Source of the DNA: Arthrobacter sp. B0490
Lineage (GTDB): Bacteria; Actinomycetota; Actinomycetes; Actinomycetales; Micrococcaceae
NCBI RefSeq assembly: GCF_002929355.1
Contig: NZ_PJIR01000006.1
Coordinates: forward strand, 62,001-126,000
Direction: 5' to 3'
DNA: 64,000 nucleotides
Part shown: positions 54,887-63,991 of the stretch, piece after piece
Numbering within the stretch: the stretch's first letter is position 1
Layout: each line of letters starts with the position of its first letter
Position numbers and translations under genes: made by a program
Notes under the pieces: model-generated
The model's database searches: none
Told to the model about the DNA's origin: nothing
The model's input: the letters and a program-made list of their open reading frames with translations, nothing else

Positions 54887-56015
54887 CGTGATCGTCGTCG
54901 GCGGCGGACCCGTCGGGCTCTACACGGCGCTGCTCCTGCGCCAGGCCGGACTCGACGCCGTCGTCGTCGAACGCCGCACCGAGCGCAGCAGCCACTCACG
55001 TGCCATCGGTATCCATCCGCCCGCGCTGCGTGCCCTCGAGGCCGGCGGCATCGCCGACGAGCTGCGCGCCCGCGGGGTCCTCATCCGGGACGGTGTCGCA
55101 CGCAGCGGCGGGCGCCATCTCGGCACCGTGTCCTTCTCCACGCTTCCCGGCGGCGAGAAGTACGTCCTCGCCGTACCGCAGGCCGTCACCGAGGAGATCC
55201 TCGAGCGCCGGCTTGCGGAGGAGTTCCCCGGCACCGTCCGGCGGGGGGTCGCCGTGCTCACCACGCGCGACGCCGGCGACCACGCGCTGGCCGTCGTCCG
55301 GACCCCCGACGGGGACGCCGCGCTCGAGGCGAGGCTCCTCGTCGCCGCCGACGGCGCCCGCAGCGCCGTCCGCGACGACGCCGGCATCCGCGCACCGGTC
55401 CGGCGGTACCCGGACTGCTACGTCATGGGCGACTTCCGGGATTCGACGGACGACGGCGACGACGCCGTCCTCTACCTCGAGACCGGCGGCATCGTCGAGT
55501 CGTTCCCCCTGCCCGGCGGCATCCGCCGGTGGGTGGTCCGCGTCGACCGCCTGCTCGAACGCCCGACGGCGGACGACCTCACGCGGCTCATCGGCGACCG
55601 TACGGGCGTCGCCGTCGACCCCCGCACCAACTCGATGCTGAGCGCGTTCGAGGTCCAGTCGCGGCTCGCCGAACGTTTCGTCGCCGGCCGCATCGTCCTC
55701 GTCGGCGACGCCGCCCACGAGGTCTCCCCGATCGGCGGGCAGGGCATGAACCTCGGCTGGCTCGACGCCGTGCGGCTCGTCCCCATCATCGGGGCGTCGC
55801 TGCGGAACGGGGACGACGTCGCCGCCCGGCTGGCGTCGTACGAGAAGGAACGCCGCGCCCAGGCGTCGCTAGCCCGCCGCAAGGCACACCTCAACATGGC
55901 GCTTGGACGCCCTCTGCCGGCGCCCCTCCTGCGATCGCGCAATGCGGTCCTGGCGGCGCTGATCAGGAACGGCACCGTGCACGGCGGTGTGGCCCGCGCG
56001 TTCACCATGCAGTAG
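54879..56015 (+). CDS. FAD-dependent aromatic monooxygenase (PHBH type)
   Basis: The 378-residue enzyme has FAD Rossmann VIVVGGGPVGLYTALLLRQA (about 4-23), the DG motif in LLVAADGARSAVRDDAG and the GD motif in RIVLVGDAAHEVSPIGGQGM. It belongs to the hydroxylase group with SrsC, which hydroxylates alkylresorcinols on the way to quinones. ATG 54879 overlaps the methyltransferase by eight bases. Third gene of the phenolic lipid operon. Confidence 0.9.
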   Translation: MHDVIVVGGGPVGLYTALLLRQAGLDAVVVERRTERSSHSRAIGIHPPALRALEAGGIADELRARGVLIRDGVARSGGRHLGTVSFSTLPGGEKYVLAVPQAVTEEILERRLAEEFPGTVRRGVAVLTTRDAGDHALAVVRTPDGDAALEARLLVAADGARSAVRDDAGIRAPVRRYPDCYVMGDFRDSTDDGDDAVLYLETGGIVESFPLPGGIRRWVVRVDRLLERPTADDLTRLIGDRTGVAVDPRTNSMLSAFEVQSRLAERFVAGRIVLVGDAAHEVSPIGGQGMNLGWLDAVRLVPIIGASLRNGDDVAARLASYEKERRAQASLARRKAHLNMALGRPLPAPLLRSRNAVLAALIRNGTVHGGVARAFTMQ

Positions 56016-56123
56016 GACTCCGACGGCTCAACGACAGAACCCCCGCGGACCGTCGCCGTCGACACCGGGGGTGTCGGTCGGTACGGACCCTGCGGGGGTC
56101 GCCTGGGGCCTGGGCCGGAAGGT

Positions 56124-56663
56124 CTACTTCCTGAGCAGGCCCTTCTTGACGTTCTCGGGACGCTGCATCTCGCCCTGCTTCGCACCCATCACCACGACGA
56201 TGCCGCTGATGAGGGGCAGGAGCCACTGGGTGGCCTTGAGCTGCGACTGCGCCTTGGCCAGTTCGTCGCTGGCGCCGGGACGGGGCTCGGTCGCGCCGGC
56301 TCCACCCTGGTCGGCGAGCTCGCCGACCTTCTTGCCGAGGATGCCGGAGTACAGCGAAAGCGCCATGCCCAGGACCGTGACGACGGACTTCCAGACGGTG
56401 TTCGACCCGACGGAGTCCTGGGCCGCGACGCGACCCTTGTTGCCGAGGATCAGGCCGATCCCGCCGATCGCGTGCACGCCGAAGGCTGCGATCTGCACCG
56501 GGGTCCACTTGGCCCAGCCGAGCGACGAGAGGCGCGTACGCTCCTTGGGGTCCTTCGCCTTACCGGTTGCACCGTTGAGTCCGACAGCGCCCATCAGGGT
56601 ACCGCCGAACCACGCTGCAGCGCCGAGATCGTGGGCTGATCGTGCCAAAAGGTTTCCTGCCAT
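56124..56663 (-). CDS. Conserved membrane protein of unknown function
   Basis: The 179-residue protein has about four hydrophobic segments (AAWFGGTLMGAVGLNG; TPVQIAAFGVHAIGGIGLIL; KSVVTVLGMALSLYSGIL; ATQWLLPLISGIVVVM) and basic linkers. The N-terminal half resembles small actinobacterial proteins of unknown role. ATG 56663 follows AAGGAG. Its leader motif resembles that of the yegP-like gene, and neighbours are stress-type small proteins (DUF3140, DUF2945), so a stress role is suggested but unproven. Confidence 0.7.
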   Translation of the reverse strand: MAGNLLARSAHDLGAAAWFGGTLMGAVGLNGATGKAKDPKERTRLSSLGWAKWTPVQIAAFGVHAIGGIGLILGNKGRVAAQDSVGSNTVWKSVVTVLGMALSLYSGILGKKVGELADQGGAGATEPRPGASDELAKAQSQLKATQWLLPLISGIVVVMGAKQGEMQRPENVKKGLLRK

Positions 56664-56702
56664 GATGTGAGCTCCTTAGACGTTGTTCCACCTACCCTCT
56701 AC

Positions 56703-56719
56703 ATTTATCAGCATGCTTA
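56703..56719 (-). promoter_or_regulatory. Motif shared with the yegP-like gene
   Basis: The minus-strand sequence TAAGCATGCTGATAAAT shares 12 of 17 bases with the motif at 46953-46969, at a similar distance from the start codon, followed by GGTGGAA and then AAGGAG in both. Possible common promoter or regulator site. Confidence 0.35.
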
Positions 56720-56797
56720 GGATTAAGCTATCGCCGGCTTCGGCTGACGACCGGATGGGATCCTGGGCCCGGAACTGCTACGAAAGGCCGACGGCAC

Positions 56798-57139
56798 ATG
56801 GCGAACGATACGAACGATCTCGACGAGGTATGGCCCCAGTGGAAGGAAGCGGTCAACATGACGCCCTCCCAGCTCGAGAAATGGCTTGACACCGAGGAAT
56901 CGCAGGCGGTGGGCCAGAAGGAGTCGGGGTCCGGCGAATCCGTCGGCCACGAGTCCGGGAGGCGCATCATCGAGATCCTCGGCAAGAAGCGCGAGGACCT
57001 GGAGGACGACGACGTCAGCCACATGCACAAGGTGGTGGGCTACGTGCACCGCCACCTCGCGCAGCGGCCGTCCAAGGACATCGAGTCCTCGAAGTGGCGC
57101 TACTCGCTGATGAACTGGGGGCACGATCCGCTGAAGTAG
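56798..57139 (+). CDS. DUF3140 protein
   Basis: The 113-residue protein reads DEVWPQWKEAVNMTPSQLEK, then WLDTEESQAVGQKESGSGES and HMHKVVGYVHRHLAQRP, ending KWRYSLMNWGHDPLK. This is the DUF3140 family (W-L-x-T-x-x-S and the conserved W-R-x-S-L-M-N-W-G-H-D-P). Such proteins occur near DNA-repair or stress genes but have no function assigned; a small K/R-rich DNA-contacting role is possible. It has a weak AAAGG site ten bases upstream. Confidence 0.85.
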   Translation: MANDTNDLDEVWPQWKEAVNMTPSQLEKWLDTEESQAVGQKESGSGESVGHESGRRIIEILGKKREDLEDDDVSHMHKVVGYVHRHLAQRPSKDIESSKWRYSLMNWGHDPLK

Positions 57140-57158
57140 CCGCTCCTCCCCAGGACGG

Positions 57159-57192
57159 CGGAGGGCGCCCCGCACGAGCGGGGCGCCCTCCG
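57159..57192 (+). terminator. Terminator between DUF3140 and DUF2945 genes
   Basis: A perfect 15-bp stem (57159-57173 with 57178-57192) with loop ACGA lies between convergent genes. Confidence 0.85.
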
Positions 57193-57203
57193 TGGACCGG
57201 GAA

Positions 57204-57407
57204 CTACTTCTTCGACAGCGCGCTCTCCTTGTGCGCCGCCTGCTTGCCCGACTTCGCGCTCTCCACCGTGTAGTAGGGCTCGTCCTTCGACGCCTTGAAC
57301 TTCTGGTCGTCGAAGGTGAACTCCTTGTCGTGCTTCTCCACGACCTTGCCGTCGGTGGTGCCCTGCGGCGTGTTCCAGGTGACCTTGTCGCCCTTGCTGA
57401 ATGACAT
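57204..57407 (-). CDS. DUF2945 (hypervirulence-associated TUDOR) protein
   Basis: The 67-residue protein reads MSFSKGDKVTWNTPQGTTDG then VVEKHDKEFTFDDQKFKASK and DEPYYTVESAKSGKQAAHKE, the DUF2945 fold. GGGAGGG precedes ATG 57407, chosen over an upstream ATG since the domain starts there. Family members are small, single-domain proteins of unknown role. It sits in a group of small stress-type genes. Confidence 0.85.
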   Translation of the reverse strand: MSFSKGDKVTWNTPQGTTDGKVVEKHDKEFTFDDQKFKASKDEPYYTVESAKSGKQAAHKESALSKK

Positions 57408-57479
57408 TGCGTTCCCTCCCGGGTGTACGTGGTCGAGCAGTTCCTCCGACCCTGTCATCCTGCGGGGGAAAAGGGAACC

Positions 57480-59171
57480 CTAGGAATCGAGGTGCGTCGG
57501 CGCGAACAGACGGACGAGCGTCTCCACCACGACGACGTTGGGGCCCTCCGCCGCGAGGCTCTCCCGCAGGGCCTGCCCGATGTCCTCGGGCGCCACCCGG
57601 CGGGCCGGGACGCCGAAGGATTCGGCGAGCGCCACGAAGTCCGGCCGGGCGAGTTCGGTCGCCGTCGCCTTGCCGAACGCGCCTTCCATGTATTCGCGGA
57701 GGATGCCGTAGCCGCCGTCGTCGACGATCAGCCAGGTGACGGGGATGTCGTGCTGGCGCGCCGTCGCGAGTTCCGCGATGGAGTACATGGCGGACCCGTC
57801 CCCGGAGACCGCGAGGACCCGTGCGGGCAGCCCCCGGGACTCGAGTCCGATCGACCCGCCGATGGCGCCGGGGAAGCCGAAGCCGAGGCCGCCGGCTCCC
57901 TGGGCCGAGTGGAACTGGCCCTTCCGGGCGTCCCAGCAGCTCCAGGCCCAGTAGGCGGAGATGGTCATGTCCCAGAACGTCTGCATCTCCGCCGGGACGG
58001 CGTCGCGGATGTCCTGCAGGAAGGCGCGCTCCTTCGCGAGGTCCTGCCCATCGAGTCGCGCGCCGACGCGTCCGAGGGTCTCCGCGACCAGCGCTGCCGC
58101 GTCGTAACCGGGCTCACGGTCCCGGGCGAGCGGTTCGAGGGCCCCGTCGAGCGCGGCGAGGGCCTGGCCCGCGTCGGCACGGATGCCGAGGGCGGGCCGG
58201 TTGGACTCGAGGACGCGGGGCTCGGCGTCGATCTGGATGATGCGCCCGCGCGGCTCCAGGGTGAAGTAGTTGGACGTGACCTCACCCAGGGACGAGCCGA
58301 CCACGAGCAGCACGTCGGCGTCCTCGAGCACCTCGGTGACGTGGCGATCCTCCACCCACGACTGCAGGGACAGCTCGTGCGTCCAGGGGAAGGCACCGTT
58401 CCCGCCGGGCGAGCACACCACCGGGGCGCCGAGCTTCTCCGCGAGGGAGAGCAGCCACGTCTCGGCCCTGCCGCGCCGCGTTCCGCCGCCGGCCACGATC
58501 GCGGGGCGCTTCGAGTCCTGCAGCCAGGCCACGGCCTCGCGGACGAGCTCGATCCGGGGCGGGTTGTCGAAGGGCTCGGCGAGCGCGTCCTCGACCTCGG
58601 GCACCATCACGGGATCCAGCAGCACGTTCTGCGGCACCTCGATCCACACGGGCCCCTGCGGCGAGGACACGGCCTCGGTCCAGGCGTCCTGGATGGCGGA
58701 CGGGATGCCCGAGGCGTGCTGGATCAGGCGCTGGCTCTTGGTGACGTTCGCGGCCGAGGCCTTCTGGTCGTCGAGCTGGTGCAGCATGCCCTTGCGCCGC
58801 GCGCCGAGTCCCTCGAGGGGGATCTGGCTCGCGACGACGACCATGGGGACGCCCGTCGCGTAGGCCTCCTGCAGTCCCGCGAGGGAGGTCAGCGCGCCGG
58901 GGCCGGTGGAGAGGAACAGGACGCCGACGTCGCCCGTCGCCCGGGAGAACCCGTCGGCGGCGAAGGCCGAGTTGTTCTCGACGCGCGAGGAGACGAAGCG
59001 CAGGTCGGAGCGGGACAGCGCGTCGAAGAGGCCGAGGGCGTGCTGTCCGGGGATGCCGAAGACGGTCGTCGCGCCGAGGGCGGAGAGGGTCTCCACCACG
59101 AGGTCGCCGCCGTTGCGCTGGCCGGTGAGGGGTGCGGGGGGCGCGGAGGCGGCCCCGTCGGTGATCTCCAT
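57480..59171 (-). CDS. Thiamine pyrophosphate-dependent decarboxylase-like enzyme
   Basis: The 563-residue protein belongs to the acetolactate synthase/benzoylformate decarboxylase/AruI superfamily. The activating Glu is in VENNSAFAADGFSRATG and the TPP motif begins GDGSAMYSIAELATARQHDI, ending in VDDGGYGIL, where D-D stands where N-N is usual. Its ATG directly follows the stop of the agmatinase gene (TAG-ATG), so the two are coupled. In Pseudomonas the related AruI decarboxylates 2-ketoarginine in the arginine transaminase pathway that also uses a ureohydrolase; the pairing here suggests guanidino compound breakdown. Exact substrate unknown. Confidence 0.85.
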   Translation of the reverse strand: MEITDGAASAPPAPLTGQRNGGDLVVETLSALGATTVFGIPGQHALGLFDALSRSDLRFVSSRVENNSAFAADGFSRATGDVGVLFLSTGPGALTSLAGLQEAYATGVPMVVVASQIPLEGLGARRKGMLHQLDDQKASAANVTKSQRLIQHASGIPSAIQDAWTEAVSSPQGPVWIEVPQNVLLDPVMVPEVEDALAEPFDNPPRIELVREAVAWLQDSKRPAIVAGGGTRRGRAETWLLSLAEKLGAPVVCSPGGNGAFPWTHELSLQSWVEDRHVTEVLEDADVLLVVGSSLGEVTSNYFTLEPRGRIIQIDAEPRVLESNRPALGIRADAGQALAALDGALEPLARDREPGYDAAALVAETLGRVGARLDGQDLAKERAFLQDIRDAVPAEMQTFWDMTISAYWAWSCWDARKGQFHSAQGAGGLGFGFPGAIGGSIGLESRGLPARVLAVSGDGSAMYSIAELATARQHDIPVTWLIVDDGGYGILREYMEGAFGKATATELARPDFVALAESFGVPARRVAPEDIGQALRESLAAEGPNVVVVETLVRLFAPTHLDS

Positions 59172-60185
59172 CTACCGGGCCTCGCTCGTCGGAGCCGTCA
59201 CGGATGCGGGGGTGAGGGTGTCGGCCATCAGGGTCACGAGGTCGTAGGCGACGTGGGACGCCGCGACGCCGGTGATCTCGGCGTGGTCGTAAGCGGGTGC
59301 CACCTCGACGACGTCGGCCCCGACGAGGTCGAGCCCGCGCAGTCCGCGGAGGATCTCGAGCAGTTCGCGGCTCGTGATGCCGCCGGCCTCGGGCGTGCCG
59401 GTACCCGGGGCGTGCGCGGGATCGAGGACGTCGATGTCCACCGAGACGTAGAGCGGGCGGTTCCCGATACGGGCCCTCAGCTTGTCGATCACCTCGTCGA
59501 CGCCCTGGCGGTAGACGTCGGAGGAGGTCACGATGCCGAAACCGAAGCGGCGGTCGTCCTCGAGGTCGCGCACGCCGTAGAGCGGGCCGCGCGTGCCGAC
59601 GTGGGAGATGGCCTCGGTGTCGAGGATCCCCTCCTCCACGGCGCGGCGGAAGGGGGTGCCGTGGGTGTACTCGGCGCCGAAGTAGGTGTCCCAGGTGTCC
59701 AGGTGGGCGTCGAAGTGCAGCATGGCGACGGGCGATCCGGCCCGCTCCGCCGCGGCCCGGAGGAGGGGCAGCGCGATGGTGTGGTCGCCGCCGAGCGTGA
59801 CCAGGCGTGCGCCGTCGGCGGTGAGGTCCAGTGCGTTCTGCTGCACGGTCTCGATGGCCTCGTGGATGTTGAACGGGTTCACGGCCATGTCACCGGCGTC
59901 GGCCACCTGCATGCGCTCGAACGGCGAGACGTCGAGAGCCGGGTTGTACGGCCGGAGGAGGCGCGAGGCCTCGCGGATGTGGTTGCCGCCGAACCGCGCG
60001 CCGGGCCGGTAGGAGACGCCGGAGTCGAAGGGGACCCCGACGACGGCGACGTCGGCGCGGTCCACCTGGTCGAGCCGCGGCAGGCGGGCGAAGGTCGCAG
60101 CTCCCGCGTAGCGGGGGATGCGGGAGGAGTCGATGGGGCCCACGTGCCCGCCTCCCGTGACGCGCAGTTCTTCCACAGCTTCCAT
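59172..60185 (-). CDS. speB: Agmatinase family ureohydrolase
   Basis: The 337-residue Mn2+ enzyme has the ureohydrolase motifs [28 protein letters not shown] (two of the metal Asp) and [20 protein letters not shown]. It releases urea from a guanidino group (agmatine, guanidinobutyrate or guanidinopropionate). ATG 60185 starts the domain-like protein [16 protein letters not shown]. It is coupled to a TPP-dependent enzyme and has a permease and XRE-cupin regulator nearby. Substrate cannot be read from the active site alone, so the symbol is tentative. Confidence 0.88.
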   Translation of the reverse strand: MEAVEELRVTGGGHVGPIDSSRIPRYAGAATFARLPRLDQVDRADVAVVGVPFDSGVSYRPGARFGGNHIREASRLLRPYNPALDVSPFERMQVADAGDMAVNPFNIHEAIETVQQNALDLTADGARLVTLGGDHTIALPLLRAAAERAGSPVAMLHFDAHLDTWDTYFGAEYTHGTPFRRAVEEGILDTEAISHVGTRGPLYGVRDLEDDRRFGFGIVTSSDVYRQGVDEVIDKLRARIGNRPLYVSVDIDVLDPAHAPGTGTPEAGGITSRELLEILRGLRGLDLVGADVVEVAPAYDHAEITGVAASHVAYDLVTLMADTLTPASVTAPTSEAR

Positions 60186-60259
60186 CCCGTCCGGGCCCGC
60201 GAAGTTGCCCAATATGCATCAAAGGTTTTGCCCAAGGCTATTCCGCGGGACGGGAGGGG

Positions 60260-61144
60260 TCAACCGTTGAACGTCAGGGTCGCGAACATGCCCTGCACGG
60301 CGGCGTACTCCTCGGACGCCATCCAGGCGCGCGCGGCCTCGGGGTCGGCGAAACGCGTGCTGTCGAAGGTCGAGGTGAAGGCCACGAGCCCGTTGGACCC
60401 GAGCGGGACGAGGCCGAGGGGCGCGCCGTAGGTGCCGTCCGCGGGAAGCGGTCCGACGTGGAGCCTCGCGAGGTAGACGGTCGCTCCGGTGACCGGATCC
60501 GGGTGATAGTCGAAGACGTAGTTCACCGGCAGGTCGACCTTCTCGAGCTGCTGGGACAGCCCGGGCAGCTCCTCCGAGTCGAGGAGCACGTGGCCGGGAC
60601 TCGGGAGGGCGGCCCCGTCGCCGGGCACGCCGCCCGCGAACGCGGCCATCTCGACGCCGGCCGCCGTGCGGATGGAGTAGGCCGTGCGGCTGAGCCCGGC
60701 CCCGTAGTCGGGGGCGGTGGTGGGCTCGACGGGCGTCGCCGTCCAGTCCGCCGGCATCATGAAGGAGTAGAGGCCGTCGGTGGTGGTGAGCAGCTGCAGG
60801 GCGGGATGGGGCAGGGACGGCCCGATGTCGGGTCCGGCCGCCGGCGTCGCGCCCGGGGTCGCGGCCGGCGACGGGGCCGCCGACGTCGGAGCGGGGGTCA
60901 CCGGGGCCGGGGACGCCGACGTCTGCGGTGGGGTCACCGGGGCTGGGGTCGCCGACGCGGACGCGGAGGCGGAGGCGGAGGCGGTCGCGGACCCGGTCGC
61001 GGCGGCCGAGGCGGAGCCGGCCGGGGACGCGGGGGCCGACGTCGTATCGCTCGCCCCTGCGTCGGGTCCCGCGGACGATCCGACGCAGCCGGACAGGCCG
61101 ACGGCGGCGGCGAGAGCGATCGAGAGCAGACTGATGGTCCTCAT
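60260..61144 (-). CDS. Lipoprotein with Ser/Ala/Pro-rich linker
   Basis: The 294-residue protein has a lipoprotein signal (MRTISLLSIALAAAVGLSGC, Cys20), then about 100 residues of low complexity rich in Ala, Ser, Pro and Thr, encoded by 6- and 12-bp repeats. The C-terminal globular domain (about 130-294) reads TTTDGLYSFMMPADWTATPV and ALGLVPLGSNGLVAFTSTF, with no known family recognised. It sits between the agmatinase operon and the divergent permease gene. It may be an extracytoplasmic sensor or binding protein, but this is speculation. Confidence 0.7.
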   Translation of the reverse strand: MRTISLLSIALAAAVGLSGCVGSSAGPDAGASDTTSAPASPAGSASAAATGSATASASASASASATPAPVTPPQTSASPAPVTPAPTSAAPSPAATPGATPAAGPDIGPSLPHPALQLLTTTDGLYSFMMPADWTATPVEPTTAPDYGAGLSRTAYSIRTAAGVEMAAFAGGVPGDGAALPSPGHVLLDSEELPGLSQQLEKVDLPVNYVFDYHPDPVTGATVYLARLHVGPLPADGTYGAPLGLVPLGSNGLVAFTSTFDSTRFADPEAARAWMASEEYAAVQGMFATLTFNG

Positions 61145-61458
61145 GGGGTCCCCCGGTACGTGGTGAGCAGGACAGCCGCGCGGCGCCCTCCACCTCACCC
61201 TAGGTCCGGGGCGGGTCCCTGGCTGCGACCGGGGGTTTCACTTCCACAACGTTTGTGGGACGGCCCCCCGGACCAGCCCCGGAAGCCCGCCCCGCCCGTC
61301 GTGCAGACCCGCGCCGCAGGCCCGGATGCGCGGCGGGGCCGCCCCGGGTCCGGCCGCCCGGCGCGGCGGCGCATCCTCGGGGTCGCCCACCGCAGCAGGC
61401 CCATCAAGGAAGTGTTAAGACGCCCGAACGCCGCCCGGACGGGATCTACCGTGATCCG
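61145..61458. other. 314-bp divergent intergenic region
   Basis: The region separates a lipoprotein gene (minus) and an APC permease gene (plus). It holds a dyad at 61244-61258 and, close to the permease, the sequence GAAGTGTTAAGACGCCCG. I see no open frame with good codon use, and no known riboswitch. The long upstream extension of the permease frame to 61255 is not credible as protein (rich in Pro and Arg). Confidence 0.6.
61244..61258. promoter_or_regulatory. Dyad CCACAA-CGT-TTGTGG upstream of the permease
   Basis: A perfect 6+3+6 inverted repeat lies in the divergent region. It is a plausible operator for the XRE-cupin regulator encoded downstream or another repressor. The protein that binds is unknown. 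Confidence 0.45.
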
Positions 61459-63402
61459 GTGAGTTCATCCGTACGTACGCCGCTGCGACCCGAGGCCCAG
61501 GGCAGGAAGCGCCTCGGGCGCTGGCTGCTCAACGAGCCCGCCCAGCCCACCCACCAGCCCGAGCCGGAGCGGACGCAGCCCTGGTGGAAGGTCATGTGCC
61601 TCACCGGCGTCGACTACTTCTCGACCCTCGGCTACCAGCCCGCGATCGCCGCTGCGGCAGCGGGCGTCCTGTCCCCCCTCGCGACGCTCATCCTCGTCGC
61701 CGTGACGCTGTTCGGCGCGCTCCCCGTGTACAAGCGGGTCGCCTCGGAGAGCCCGCGCGGTGAAGGCTCGATCGCGATGCTCGAGAAGCTGCTGCCGAAG
61801 TGGCGGGGCAAGATCTTCGTGCTGGTGCTCCTCGGCTTCGCCGCCACGAGCTTCCTCATCACCATGACCCTCTCCGCGGCGGATGCGAGCGCGCACCTCA
61901 TCGAGAACCCCTTCGCGCCGTCGTGGCTGCAGGGCCAGGAGGTCCTCATCACCGTGGTGTTCCTCGGGCTGCTCTCCGGCGTCTTCCTGCGCGGTTTCCG
62001 CGAGGCCATCGGCATCGCCGTCGCGCTCGTCGCGCTGTTCCTCGTCCTGAACCTGTGCGTCATCGTCGTCTCGGTGGTGCAGATCCTCGAGCAGGGCGGC
62101 CTCGTGGGGAACTGGTGGTCGGCGCTGACCACCCAGCACGGCAACCCGCTCGTCATGCTGGGGCTGGCCGTCCTGATCTTCCCGCGCCTCGCCCTCGGCC
62201 TCTCGGGCTTCGAGACCGGCGTGGTCGTCATGCCGCAGATCGACGGCAGGCCCGGCGACACCGAGGAGAACCCGGCGGGCCGGATCGCCGGTGCGCACAA
62301 GCTGCTCACCTCCGCCGCACTGATCATGAGCGGGTTCCTGATCGCCTCCAGCTTCGTCACGACGCTGCTGATCCCCGCCGAGGCCTTCGAGGAGGGCAGG
62401 CCGGCCAACGGCCGTGCCCTGGCCTACCTCGCGCACCTGTACCTCGGCGACGGGTTCGGCACGGCGTACGACATCTCGACCATCGGCATCCTCTGGTTCG
62501 CGGGCGCGTCGGCCATGACCGGCCTGCTGAACCTCGTGCCGCGCTACCTCCCCCGCTACGGCATGGCCCCGGCGTGGGCGAAGGCCGTGCGCCCGCTCGT
62601 CCTGGTCATCACGCTCATCGCCATCCTGGTCACCTTGTTCTTCAAGGCCGACGTCGAGGCCCAGGGCGGCGCATACGCCACCGGCGTCCTCGCCCTCATC
62701 ACGTCCGCCTCGGTCGCGGTCACGCTGTCGGCCCACCGCAAGCACCAGCGCGGCCTGACCATCGGCTTCGGTGTCGCGACGGTGGTGTTCGTCCTGACGA
62801 CGGCCGTCAACATGATCGAGCGCCCCGACGGCCTGAAGATCGCCACCTGCTTCATCCTCGGCATCATCGTGATCTCGTTCGCCTCCCGGTCCCGGCGTGC
62901 GTTCGAGCTGCGGGCCACGAGCATCAGGATGGACGAGGCCGCGCTGTCGTTCGTGAGTTCGCAGGACGACGGCGACATCCTGCTGATCGCCCACGAGCCG
63001 AAACGCCTGAGCAGTTCGGCCTACCGGCACAAGCTGCAGCACGCCTGCGCCGTCTCGCACTTCCCGAGCACCGCCCGCCCGCTGTTCATCGAGGTGACGG
63101 TGGACGACTCGTCGGAGTTCGAGACCGAGCTGCGTGTGCGTGGCGTGGTGCGGCACGGCTACCGCATCCTCGAGGTCCACAGCTCCAACGTGCCCAACAC
63201 CATCGCCGCCGTGATGCTGCATGTCCGCGACATCACCGGGCTCATGCCGCACGTCTACTTCCGCTGGACGGAGGGCGACCCGGTGGCGAACCTGTTCAAG
63301 TTCCTCTTCACGGGCGAGGGCGAGATCGCGCCCGTGACGCGCGAGGTCCTGCGCGCGGCGGAGCCCGACGTGACGAAGCGCCCGTGGGTGCACGTGGGCT
63401 GA
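61459..63402 (+). CDS. APC superfamily amino acid/polyamine permease
   Basis: The 647-residue protein has an N-terminal tail ([20 protein letters not shown]), then [20 protein letters not shown], and about 12 TM helices. A cytoplasmic domain of about 190 residues follows (from [16 protein letters not shown]). The family is the large APC permease with a C-terminal soluble extension, common in soil actinobacteria. GTG 61459 chosen from poor options. The location between agmatinase genes and the XRE-cupin regulator suggests uptake of arginine, agmatine or a related amine, but the substrate is not certain. Confidence 0.85.
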   Translation: MSSSVRTPLRPEAQGRKRLGRWLLNEPAQPTHQPEPERTQPWWKVMCLTGVDYFSTLGYQPAIAAAAAGVLSPLATLILVAVTLFGALPVYKRVASESPRGEGSIAMLEKLLPKWRGKIFVLVLLGFAATSFLITMTLSAADASAHLIENPFAPSWLQGQEVLITVVFLGLLSGVFLRGFREAIGIAVALVALFLVLNLCVIVVSVVQILEQGGLVGNWWSALTTQHGNPLVMLGLAVLIFPRLALGLSGFETGVVVMPQIDGRPGDTEENPAGRIAGAHKLLTSAALIMSGFLIASSFVTTLLIPAEAFEEGRPANGRALAYLAHLYLGDGFGTAYDISTIGILWFAGASAMTGLLNLVPRYLPRYGMAPAWAKAVRPLVLVITLIAILVTLFFKADVEAQGGAYATGVLALITSASVAVTLSAHRKHQRGLTIGFGVATVVFVLTTAVNMIERPDGLKIATCFILGIIVISFASRSRRAFELRATSIRMDEAALSFVSSQDDGDILLIAHEPKRLSSSAYRHKLQHACAVSHFPSTARPLFIEVTVDDSSEFETELRVRGVVRHGYRILEVHSSNVPNTIAAVMLHVRDITGLMPHVYFRWTEGDPVANLFKFLFTGEGEIAPVTREVLRAAEPDVTKRPWVHVG

Positions 63403-63412
63403 GGCGGAGCGG

Positions 63413-63991
63413 CTACTTCCGCGACGCCGCCGGGACGAGTGTCCACAGCACGACGGCCTCGCGGTCGTCCGGGTTGACCCACGTGTGCGGTTCCCGGCCC
63501 GGGAAGGTGACGGTGTCCCCGGCCTCGAGCTCGTACCTGTCGTTCGAGAAGATCAGCACGAAGCGGCCCTCCACGACGTGCAGGGTCTCGACCTCGCAGT
63601 CCACGGAATAGAGCTCGTCCTCGCCCCTGCCGTGCGGCTCGACGACGGCGCGGATCATCTGGAGGCGGCGTTCGGAGCGGGCGGTCATGAGCCGCTCGTT
63701 GATACCCTGCCCGCCCAGGCTGATCCGCGGCGCCTCCGCCGCCCGCGTCAGGTGCGTCTCCGGCACCTGGAACAGGTCGCCGATCGAGATGGACAGCACC
63801 TGGCACAGCGTCACGAGCGAGGCGACGGACGGCGACGTGAGATCGCGCTCCACCCTGCTGAGGAATCCCTTCGTCAGGGCGGTGGAATCCGCGACCTGCT
63901 CGATGGTCATGCGCTGCGCCTGCCGTGCGGCACGGATCCGGGAGCCGATGGCGACCGGAGCGTTGGTGGGCTCGACGGGCAGGGCCTTCAT
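63413..63991 (-). CDS. XRE family regulator with cupin domain
   Basis: The 192-residue protein has an N-terminal HTH (IGSRIRAARQAQRMTIEQVA then DSTALTKGFLSRVERDLTSP) and a C-terminal cupin (EPHGRGEDELYSVDCEVETL, LEAGDTVTFPGREPHTWVNP) that senses a small molecule. PuuR, which controls putrescine use in E. coli, has this architecture, so control of the nearby permease and ureohydrolase genes is a reasonable inference. It is convergent with the permease. Its gene starts nine bases before the window edge. Confidence 0.9.
   Translation of the reverse strand: MKALPVEPTNAPVAIGSRIRAARQAQRMTIEQVADSTALTKGFLSRVERDLTSPSVASLVTLCQVLSISIGDLFQVPETHLTRAAEAPRISLGGQGINERLMTARSERRLQMIRAVVEPHGRGEDELYSVDCEVETLHVVEGRFVLIFSNDRYELEAGDTVTFPGREPHTWVNPDDREAVVLWTLVPAASRK

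Noticed and set aside
57423..60431. A 1002-codon plus-strand open frame over the TPP enzyme and agmatinase
   Set aside because: It is antisense to two recognised enzymes; its translation is rich in Arg, Gly and His with no domain.
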